DNA from: an uncultured Pelagibacteraceae bacterium
GTDB taxonomy: Bacteria > Pseudomonadota > Alphaproteobacteria > Pelagibacterales > Pelagibacteraceae
Direction: 5' to 3'
Assembly (NCBI GenBank): GCA_902521355.1
Contig: CABYRT010000005.1
Span: 35,716 to 99,715 of the forward strand
DNA: 64,000 bases
Made by a program: the position numbers and the translations under genes
Part shown: positions 40,189 to 48,102 of the stretch, piece by piece
How positions within the stretch are numbered: the first letter of the stretch is position 1
Layout: each line of letters starts with the position of its first letter
Notes under the pieces: model-generated
Seen by the model: only the letters and a program-made list of their open reading frames with translations
What the model was told of the DNA's origin: nothing
The model's database searches: none

Positions 40189-40938
40189 ATGACTTCAACA
40201 AATAAATTGCTCTTAGAGGCCAAAGGTATCACAAAGTATTTTGGAACAATAACTGCTCTAGAAAATGTAAATTTAAAAGTACACGAGGGTGAATGTTTAG
40301 GTGTTGTGGGAGATAATGGTGCAGGCAAATCTACACTAATGAAAGTTTTATCTGGTTTGTACAAACCAAGTGCAGGCGCTTTATTTTTTGAGGGTAAAGA
40401 ACACGTATTAGATAGTCCAAAAGATTCTCAAAATTTAGGTTTAGAAATGGTTTATCAAGATCTTGCATTGGCAGGTAATTTACCCATTGGAGAAAATATT
40501 TTCTTAGGAAGAGAACCTACAAAAAATATTGGCTTTTTAAAGTTTCTAGATTTTAAAAAAATTCAAGAAATGACGAGTGCACACTTAGAGAAACTAAAAA
40601 TAAATGTTAAAAGTGCTGACCAAAAAGTAGAGGAATTATCTGGAGGACAAAGACAAGCAGTTGCAATAGCTAGGTCAACAGCATTTAATGCCAAAGTTGT
40701 TATAATGGATGAACCAACTGCTGCTTTAGCAATAAAAGAAGTTGGAAAAGTATTAGATTTAATTAATAAATTAAAAAGTACTGGCGTAGGTGTTATAGTA
40801 ATAAGTCATAGAATGGATGATATTTTTACTGTTTGCGACAGAGTAATGGCACTTTTTCAAGGAACAAACTTTGCTGAGTCTCAATTAGATAAAACTTCAA
40901 GAGATGAAGTCATTGGTTGGATTATGGGAAAAAAATAA
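40189..40938 (+). CDS. Sugar ABC transporter ATP-binding protein (single-domain)
   Basis: [41 protein letters not shown]. Confidence 0.93.
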   Translation: MTSTNKLLLEAKGITKYFGTITALENVNLKVHEGECLGVVGDNGAGKSTLMKVLSGLYKPSAGALFFEGKEHVLDSPKDSQNLGLEMVYQDLALAGNLPIGENIFLGREPTKNIGFLKFLDFKKIQEMTSAHLEKLKINVKSADQKVEELSGGQRQAVAIARSTAFNAKVVIMDEPTAALAIKEVGKVLDLINKLKSTGVGVIVISHRMDDIFTVCDRVMALFQGTNFAESQLDKTSRDEVIGWIMGKK

Positions 40939-41953
40939 AATGGACGATAAGGAAAAAAAACAAGATAGCTTATATGTAAAACTTATTCCATATTTTGAAA
41001 AATATGGGATTTTACTATTATTAGTTATCATGATCTTGGTAATGCATATTTTGCAACCAGATGTCTTCTTGTCTTGGAGAAATGTAACAAACGTATTCAA
41101 ACAAATATCTTGGCAATCAATGTTAGCTTTAGGTGTTTTTATGGTGATTGTGACTGCGGGTATAGATCTATCAGTTGGCTCAATAATGATGCTTTCATTG
41201 ATGATTTTAGCAATAGTAGCTAAAGCCGGAGCACCTTGGTTTATAGTTGTTCTTGTACCTTTATTTGCTGGATTTTTATGCGGGTTGATAAATGGTTTAG
41301 GGATAACACTTTTAAGAATGCCTCATCCTTTTATAATGACTTTAGGAACTCTTTATATTTTTAGAGGAACAGGAAACTTAATATCAGGCGGAACACCTAT
41401 AAGTGGATTTACTGATGAAGTTAGGTACTTAGGTCATGGTAGAATAGATCTTACTTGGCTAGGATTAGAGAAATCTCAATATCTCCCCGTAAGCTTAGTT
41501 TTAATCGCTGTTGTATATTTTGTTTTTTGGGTTTTCTTAAATCATAGTCGAACAGGAAAGTGGATTTATGCAATTGGAGGCAACCCAAGCGCAGCAAGAG
41601 CTTCAGGAATTAATGTTAATAAAATTTTAATAATTGTTTATTCACTTTGTGGATTTTTATCAGGTATTGGAGCATTAATTTTAGCAGGAAGAACAGACTC
41701 TGGTTATCCTAATGCAGGATTACAATCTGAATTGGATGCTATCGCAGCATGTATAATTGGTGGAGCTAGTTTCTTTGGTGGTAGAGGAACTGTTCTTGGA
41801 GTATTTGCCGGAGTAATGATTATGGGAATTTTAAGAAATGGACTTAATTTGATGGATGTAAGTTCTTTCTGGCAACAAGTATTGATTGGTTCAATCATTG
41901 TATTAGCAGTTTACGTGGATGTTTTAAGAAGAGATTTCGGCACAAGAAAATAA
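40904..41953 (+). CDS. Sugar ABC transporter permease (RbsC family); start possibly ATG at 40940
   Basis: VTAGIDLSVGSIMMLS; IYAIGGNPSAARASGINVNKI; DAIAACIIGGASFFGGRGTVLG. Confidence 0.9.
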   Translation: MKSLVGLWEKNKMDDKEKKQDSLYVKLIPYFEKYGILLLLVIMILVMHILQPDVFLSWRNVTNVFKQISWQSMLALGVFMVIVTAGIDLSVGSIMMLSLMILAIVAKAGAPWFIVVLVPLFAGFLCGLINGLGITLLRMPHPFIMTLGTLYIFRGTGNLISGGTPISGFTDEVRYLGHGRIDLTWLGLEKSQYLPVSLVLIAVVYFVFWVFLNHSRTGKWIYAIGGNPSAARASGINVNKILIIVYSLCGFLSGIGALILAGRTDSGYPNAGLQSELDAIAACIIGGASFFGGRGTVLGVFAGVMIMGILRNGLNLMDVSSFWQQVLIGSIIVLAVYVDVLRRDFGTRK

Positions 41954-42033
41954 ACACGTCAAAGTTGAATAGATGCTATCATAAGAGACCCTGTAAACAG
42001 TTGAATTTTTTTTAAAAATTTTATTAAATTAGG

Positions 42034-42051
42034 CTTTAATAATTATTAAAG
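42034..42051. repeat. Perfect 18-bp palindrome upstream of the second substrate-binding protein gene
   Basis: CTTTAATAATTATTAAAG, identical to its reverse complement; ends next to the ribosome-binding AGGGG. Confidence 0.6.
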
Positions 42052-42060
42052 GGGAAATTT

Positions 42061-42993
42061 ATGAGAGAACTATCAAGAAAAATTGTTGTTTTAGTATCAG
42101 CAATTTTTTTATCGATAAGCATGATTTCAGCTTCTTTTGCTGATGGTCATGGTAAAAAAATCTTGTTCAGTATTAAAGGTCCTGGGTCTGGAAATCCTTT
42201 CTGGGCTTCAGTTACAAAAGGTGCTGAAGAAGAAGCTAAAAAATTAGGTGTTAAGTTAATCTTGGTTGCGCCACCTCAGGAAGGTGATGTTCAAGCACAA
42301 ATTAACCAAGTGGAAGACCAACTTGCTAAAGGTGTTGATGCTTTAGCTCTTGCACCAGGAGATCCAAATGCATTTGCTCCAATTGTAGATGACGCTATCA
42401 AAAGTGGTGTTCCAGTTGTATTCGTAGATACAAAAGGGATCAATGAAGGTGTTACTTTTATTGGAACTAACAATATGAACGGAGCAGAATTAGCTGCTAA
42501 ATTCATTTGTGACAAAACTCCAAAAGGTTCAGATGTTGCAATTTTGACTGGAATAGAGTCTCAATCAACAGCTTTACTAAGAAGAGACGGTGCAATAAAA
42601 GGATTTAAAAATTGCGGTTTAAATATAGTTGCTACTCAAACAGCTGAGTGGGATACTGCAAAAGGTAGATCAGTTACTGAGTCAATTATTTTGAAAAATC
42701 CTAATATCAAAGCAATATTTGCTTCAAATGACAATATGGGCTTAGGTGCTATGCAAGCTCTTAAAGATGCAGATATGAATGATGTTGTTGTTGTTGGTTT
42801 TGATGCAACTCCAGATGCTGCTACAAGTATCTTAAAAGGTGAAATGACTGCAACTATTGCTCAGTTCTCATATAACATGGGTGCTTACGGTGTTAAATAT
42901 GCTCTTGAGCTAGCTAATGGTGGAAGTATTGATCCAAACATTGATACTGGAACACAACTAGTAACAAAAGAAAACGCTAACGATTTTAAATAA
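42061..42993 (+). CDS. Periplasmic ribose-type sugar-binding protein
   Basis: Signal peptide; ILFSIKGPGSGNPFWASVTKGAEEEAKKLGVKL; GVPVVFVDTKG; AIFASNDNMGLGAMQAL. Confidence 0.94.
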   Translation: MRELSRKIVVLVSAIFLSISMISASFADGHGKKILFSIKGPGSGNPFWASVTKGAEEEAKKLGVKLILVAPPQEGDVQAQINQVEDQLAKGVDALALAPGDPNAFAPIVDDAIKSGVPVVFVDTKGINEGVTFIGTNNMNGAELAAKFICDKTPKGSDVAILTGIESQSTALLRRDGAIKGFKNCGLNIVATQTAEWDTAKGRSVTESIILKNPNIKAIFASNDNMGLGAMQALKDADMNDVVVVGFDATPDAATSILKGEMTATIAQFSYNMGAYGVKYALELANGGSIDPNIDTGTQLVTKENANDFK

Positions 42994-43013
42994 TCATTAG
43001 TATATAACATTTA

Positions 43014-43048
43014 AAAAGGGTGGAATTTTTATTCCACCCTTTTTTTTT
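43014..43048 (+). terminator. Rho-independent terminator after substrate-binding protein gene
   Basis: AAAAGGGTGGAAT-tttt-ATTCCACCCTTTT followed by continued T-run. Confidence 0.92.
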
Positions 43049-43066
43049 ATGTAATATAATCTTTTA

Positions 43067-43528
43067 ATGTTAATAAATATTAACCCTGTTTTAAGCCCTG
43101 ATTTACTTTTTAATTTAAGATCCATGGGTCATGGTGAGAAAATTATTCTTGCTGATGCTAATTTTCCTGCAAACTCTATGAACAAAAATGTAATCCGATT
43201 AGATGGGGTAAATATTAAAAGTGCAGCAAATGCAATTTTATCTGTTTTTCCATTAGATAGTTTTATCGTATCACAAGGGGGCTCACCTGCACTTAGAATG
43301 GAAGTAGATGATAAACCAGAGGAACTAACTGAAACTCATAAAGAATTTATTGAAGCAGTAAAAAATAATTCTGGTCCTCAATGGAAAGTTGGATCAATTT
43401 CAAGACAAAATTTTTATGAAGAAGCAAAAAAAGCATATTGTATTGTAACCACTACAGATGCTCGACCTTTTGGATGTTTTGTTATTACTAAAGGAGTTAT
43501 TCTTCCTGACGGTAAAGTCTGGTCTTAA
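43067..43528 (+). CDS. RbsD/FucU family sugar mutarotase (FucU-like)
   Basis: LININPVLSPDLLFNLRSMGHGEKIILADANFPANS; VTTTDARPFGCFVITKGVI. Confidence 0.9.
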   Translation: MLININPVLSPDLLFNLRSMGHGEKIILADANFPANSMNKNVIRLDGVNIKSAANAILSVFPLDSFIVSQGGSPALRMEVDDKPEELTETHKEFIEAVKNNSGPQWKVGSISRQNFYEEAKKAYCIVTTTDARPFGCFVITKGVILPDGKVWS

Positions 43529-43532
43529 TTAA

Positions 43533-44447
43533 ATGAAATCTATATGTGTATTTGGAGTATTTGTTGCAGACTTATGTTTTATTGGTGAAAAAATTCCTGA
43601 AGTAGGGCAAACTATTTTAGGAACAAAACACTTAATAGGACCTGGTGGAAAAGGATCTAACCAAGCCATTGCTGCAGCAAGACTTGGCGGAAATATAAGT
43701 TTTATCACAAAAATAGGTGATGATAATAATGCTGAAATGGCACTAAATTTATATAAATCCTCTGGAGTAAATACCGATTATATTATCAAAGATAAAAATC
43801 AATCAACTGGCGTTGCTGGTATTATGATTAATGCTAATACAGGTGATAATGCAATAAACATCATACCAGGCGCTGCTGGCACTTTAAATAGTTCTGATAT
43901 AGATAATAATTTAAAAGCAATCGAGAAGTCAGATATATTCTTAACACAATTAGAAACACCATATGATGTTACAAGCTATGCTTTACAAAAAGCTAAAGAT
44001 ACTGGTTCAATTACAATATTAAATCCAGCTCCTGCTTCGAAAATATCTGAGAATGACTTTAAAAATATAGACTATTTTACACCAAATGAAACTGAAGCTA
44101 GTTTTTATTTAGAAAAAAAAATAGAAACAAAATCTGAAATAGAAAATGCAGCTAAAGAATTTTTAAAAAAAGGAATAAAAAATATCTTAATAACTCTAGG
44201 TTCTAAAGGAGTTTATTTTTCAAATGGAACTGAAAGCCATTTTGTAGACGCCCATGAATTAAAAGAGGATGTAAAAGATACTACTGGAGCAGGTGATGCT
44301 TTTAATGGAGCTTTTAGTGTAGCATTAGCTAAATCATTAAAAATTGTTGATGCATTAGAATTTTCTAATAAAGTTGCTGGTATTTCTACAACTAAAGAAG
44401 GAGCCGCGAATTCCATGCCAACATATGAAGAGGTCGAGGTTTACTAA
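43533..44447 (+). CDS. rbsK: Ribokinase (PfkB family)
   Basis: GPGGKGSNQAIAAARLGG; ILNPAPA; TPNETEA; DTTGAGDAFNGAF. Confidence 0.9.
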   Translation: MKSICVFGVFVADLCFIGEKIPEVGQTILGTKHLIGPGGKGSNQAIAAARLGGNISFITKIGDDNNAEMALNLYKSSGVNTDYIIKDKNQSTGVAGIMINANTGDNAINIIPGAAGTLNSSDIDNNLKAIEKSDIFLTQLETPYDVTSYALQKAKDTGSITILNPAPASKISENDFKNIDYFTPNETEASFYLEKKIETKSEIENAAKEFLKKGIKNILITLGSKGVYFSNGTESHFVDAHELKEDVKDTTGAGDAFNGAFSVALAKSLKIVDALEFSNKVAGISTTKEGAANSMPTYEEVEVY

Positions 44448-44449
44448 AT

Positions 44450-45478
44450 ATGAAATATAACGCTGATAATAAAAGATATTCAGAGATGTTATATAGAACT
44501 TGTGGCGATAGTGGAGTTAAATTACCACTAATAAGCCTTGGGCTCTGGCATAACTTTGGAGGTAAAGTTCCACTTTCTAATATTAAAAAAATATTATTCT
44601 ATGCTTTTGATAAAGGCATCACTCATTTTGATTTGGCAAACAATTATGGCCCACCTTACGGTAGTACAGAAAGTAATTTTGGAAAAATAATAAGCAAAGA
44701 TTTAAAAAAATACAGAGATGAACTGATTATATCATCAAAAGCTGGTTATGATATGTGGGAAGGACCTTATGGAGAATGGGGGTCAAAAAAACATATTATC
44801 GCAAGTTGTGATCAAAGTTTAAAAAGAATGAAAATTGATTACTTTGATATATTTTACTCACATAGATTTGATCCAAATACACCTTTAGAAGAAACAGCAG
44901 ATGCATTAGAGAGTATTTATAAATCGGGAAAAGCTTTATATGTTGGTATATCGTCTTATTCTTCCAAAAAGACGAACCAAATTTACAAAATTCTAAAATC
45001 AAGAAATATTAAATTGCTTATTCACCAGCCTTCATATTCTTTAATTAATAGATGGATTGAAAAAGATTTAACTAAAACTATAAAAAAACTTAAAATTGGA
45101 TGTATTGCCTTTTCTCCTCTTGCTCAAGGAATGCTATCAGACAAATATTTAAAAAAGATACCTAGAGTTTCAAGAGCGAGTGATGTTACATCTTATTTAG
45201 ATAAATCTTTAATAACAAAAAAAAACTTAAAGATAGTTTCAGATTTAAATAAGATTGCGAATAAAAGAGGTCAATCTTTATCTCAAATGGCAATTTCTTG
45301 GGTCTTGTCAAATAATTATGTAACATCTGCTCTAATCGGAGTTAGAAATATAAACCAGTTAAAAGAAAATATAGAAAGTCTAAACAAACTTAATTTTACA
45401 CCTTCTGAAATGAAAATAATTAATAAAACCGCTAAAGATGGTAATATTAACATCTGGAAGCAGTCAAGCTCTTACTAA
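44450..45478 (+). CDS. Aldo/keto reductase (YghZ-like)
   Basis: DLANNYGPPYGSTESNFGKII; SLKRMKIDYFDIFYSHRFDPNTPLEE; GCIAFSPLAQGMLS. Confidence 0.92.
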   Translation: MKYNADNKRYSEMLYRTCGDSGVKLPLISLGLWHNFGGKVPLSNIKKILFYAFDKGITHFDLANNYGPPYGSTESNFGKIISKDLKKYRDELIISSKAGYDMWEGPYGEWGSKKHIIASCDQSLKRMKIDYFDIFYSHRFDPNTPLEETADALESIYKSGKALYVGISSYSSKKTNQIYKILKSRNIKLLIHQPSYSLINRWIEKDLTKTIKKLKIGCIAFSPLAQGMLSDKYLKKIPRVSRASDVTSYLDKSLITKKNLKIVSDLNKIANKRGQSLSQMAISWVLSNNYVTSALIGVRNINQLKENIESLNKLNFTPSEMKIINKTAKDGNINIWKQSSSY

Positions 45479-45479
45479 A

Positions 45480-46355
45480 ATGAAAATTGGAATAGATATT
45501 GGGGCAACAAAAATTGAAAGCGTCATCTTAAAAAAAAATGGTGATGAAATTGAGAGATCAAGGATCCCTTGCCCAAAGAGTTATAAAAAAATAATAAAAG
45601 ATGTTAGTAAAATAGTTTTTTCACTAGATCGGAAGTATAAAAAAAAATTTCAAGTAGGCGTGTGTCATCCCGGATCTATAGATTATAAAACTGGACTACT
45701 TAAAAATTCAGTAAATGCCAAACAATTAAATAATAAAAAATTAAACATAGATTTATCAAAAGCTTTAAAAAGAAATATAAAATGTGAAAATGATGCAAAT
45801 TGTTTTGCATTATCTGAAGCAATGGATGGAGCTGCAAAAAATTATAATGTTGTTTTCGGAATAATTATTGGATCAGGCACTGGAGGTGGAATAGTTATTA
45901 ATAAGAAAATCTTAAAAGGTGCAAATTATATTTCTGGAGAGTGGGGACATCTTCCTCTACCAATTTTTGGAAATCTAAACGATAAAAAATATATTAAAAA
46001 AAAGATATCACTTATGCAAATACAAAAGTTTACCTCAGGAAAAGGTTTGGAAAAACTTTATCATAAAAAAATTACTGCGAGAGAAATATTTAATAAATCT
46101 GATAAGTTTACAAAATCAATTTTTATTAAACATTTTAAAATACGGTTGGCTAGAGCACTTGTTAACTTAATTTATACAATTGATCCTGATGTATTTGTAT
46201 TTGGAGGTGGATTATCTAATGAAATCTCTTCATTAAATGAATTAAAGAAAATGGTTACAAAAAATATGGAAATTAAACATATAAATACGAAATTTTTAAA
46301 GGCTAAGTATGGAGATGCAAGTGGAGTAAGAGGAGCGGCACGGTTGAATTATTAA
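45480..46355 (+). CDS. ROK family sugar kinase lacking the usual Cys-rich zinc motif
   Basis: MKIGIDIGATKIESVILKK; ENDANCFALSEA; GIIIGSGTGGGIVINKKI; GEWGHLPLP; start moved to ATG 45480 just after the previous stop. Confidence 0.88.
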   Translation: MKIGIDIGATKIESVILKKNGDEIERSRIPCPKSYKKIIKDVSKIVFSLDRKYKKKFQVGVCHPGSIDYKTGLLKNSVNAKQLNNKKLNIDLSKALKRNIKCENDANCFALSEAMDGAAKNYNVVFGIIIGSGTGGGIVINKKILKGANYISGEWGHLPLPIFGNLNDKKYIKKKISLMQIQKFTSGKGLEKLYHKKITAREIFNKSDKFTKSIFIKHFKIRLARALVNLIYTIDPDVFVFGGGLSNEISSLNELKKMVTKNMEIKHINTKFLKAKYGDASGVRGAARLNY

Positions 46356-46356
46356 T

Positions 46357-47211
46357 ATGACAAAAATCGGTTTTATAGGAATTGGATTAATGGGTGCTCC
46401 TATGGCAAAAAATCTTCTAAAATCTAATTATCAAGTCAAAGTTTTTAATAGAACTAAAAAAAAAGCTGATAAATTAAAAAATTATGGCGCAAAAGTATGT
46501 AATTCATTAAGGGAAGTTGTTTCTGACCAGGATTTAATAATTACTATGTTATCTGATGATAAGGCTATAAAAAAAATATATTCTAACTTAGAATTTTTAA
46601 AAAATTTAAAAGCAGGATCTACAGTTATAGATATGAGTTCTGCAAATCCTAAAACAGCAATTAATTTATCAAAATTATTAAAAAAATATAAAGTTAATTT
46701 TTTAGACGCGCCAGTTTCTGGAGGCACAAATGGCGCAGAAAATGCTCAGCTGGCCATAATGGTTGGCGGAGATAAGAAAGTTTTTTCTAAAAATTTAAAT
46801 ATAATAAAGAAATTAGGCAATCCTGTTTTAGTTGGAAAAAATTCTGCAGGTCAAATAGCAAAATTAGCTAATCAAATAATAGTAGGAATTACAATTGGAT
46901 CTGTTGCAGAGGCTATTAAATTAGCACAAAAAAATAATGTAAATCCAATAAATATTCTCAAAGCATTAAAAGGGGGGTGGGCTGACAGTAAAGTTTTACA
47001 AACTCATGGATTAAGAATGATCAAAAAAGATTTTAAACCAAGAGGAAAAAATTTTTCTCAATTAAAAGATATGAACAACATCCTTGATTGTGCAAAAAAT
47101 AAAAAGCTAGAATTACCTTTATCTAAAATAGTTAAAAAAATGTATAATAATCTCGTTAAAAAAGGATTGGGTAACTATGATCATAGTTCGTTATACAAAA
47201 GCTATAAATAA
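46357..47211 (+). CDS. NAD(P)-dependent beta-hydroxyacid dehydrogenase (HIBADH/GarR family)
   Basis: IGFIGIGLMGAPMAKNLLKS; DAPVSGGTNGAENAQLAIMVGG; GQIAKLANQ. Confidence 0.92.
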   Translation: MTKIGFIGIGLMGAPMAKNLLKSNYQVKVFNRTKKKADKLKNYGAKVCNSLREVVSDQDLIITMLSDDKAIKKIYSNLEFLKNLKAGSTVIDMSSANPKTAINLSKLLKKYKVNFLDAPVSGGTNGAENAQLAIMVGGDKKVFSKNLNIIKKLGNPVLVGKNSAGQIAKLANQIIVGITIGSVAEAIKLAQKNNVNPINILKALKGGWADSKVLQTHGLRMIKKDFKPRGKNFSQLKDMNNILDCAKNKKLELPLSKIVKKMYNNLVKKGLGNYDHSSLYKSYK

Positions 47212-47225
47212 TTATTGGAGATAAA

Positions 47226-48068
47226 ATGAAATTACTAAGAGTGGGAGAAAAAAGTCAAGAAAAGCCAGCTATATTAGATAAAGATGGAAAGTTGAGAGAT
47301 ATATCCAAACATATAAATGATTTAGATCCAACTCATTTAAATTTTGAAACAATTGAAAAAATTAAACAAATTGATTTATCATCATTGCCTGAGATTTCAA
47401 ATAATACAAGGATTGGTTCATGCATAACTAAACCAGGAAAATTTATTGCAATTGGATTAAATTTTTCTGACCATGCAGCGGAAACTGGAGCAAAACCACC
47501 AACAGAACCAATTGTGTTTATGAAAGCCAGTAGTTCAATCAATGGACCAAATGATGATATTGAAATTACAAGCTATTCAAAAAAACTAGATTGGGAAGTT
47601 GAGCTAGGTTTAGTTATAGGAAAAAATGCTAAAAATATCCCAGAGAAAAATTCACAAGATTATATCTTAGGTTATTGTTTAGTGAATGATGTAAGTGAAA
47701 GAGAGTGGCAAATAGAAAAAATGGGACAGTGGGTAAAAGGTAAGTCGCACGATACATTTGGTCCTATTGGTCCATACCTTGTGACCAAAGATGAGATTAA
47801 TGATGTAAACAACCTAAACATGGAATTAGATTTAAATGGTGAACGAATGCAAACGGGTAATACAAAAACAATGATTTTTAATGTAGATCATATTGTTTCA
47901 TATGTTAGTCGATATATGTCCCTTCAACCAGGAGATATCATTACCACAGGAACACCCCCAGGAGTTGGAATGGGAATGAAGCCACAAAAATTTTTAAAAG
48001 CAGGTGATGAAATGAGGCTTTCAATTGAACTTCTTGGTGAACAAAAATCAAAAGTAGTAGCAATTTAA
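47226..48068 (+). CDS. Fumarylacetoacetate hydrolase family protein
   Basis: AIGLNFSDHAAETGAKPPTEPIVFMKASSSINGPND; WEVELGLVIG; DVSEREWQ; GDIITTGTPPGVGMG. Confidence 0.92.
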   Translation: MKLLRVGEKSQEKPAILDKDGKLRDISKHINDLDPTHLNFETIEKIKQIDLSSLPEISNNTRIGSCITKPGKFIAIGLNFSDHAAETGAKPPTEPIVFMKASSSINGPNDDIEITSYSKKLDWEVELGLVIGKNAKNIPEKNSQDYILGYCLVNDVSEREWQIEKMGQWVKGKSHDTFGPIGPYLVTKDEINDVNNLNMELDLNGERMQTGNTKTMIFNVDHIVSYVSRYMSLQPGDIITTGTPPGVGMGMKPQKFLKAGDEMRLSIELLGEQKSKVVAI

Positions 48069-48102
48069 TCCAAATATAATCTCTTTTTTGGTATAATAAA
48101 TT

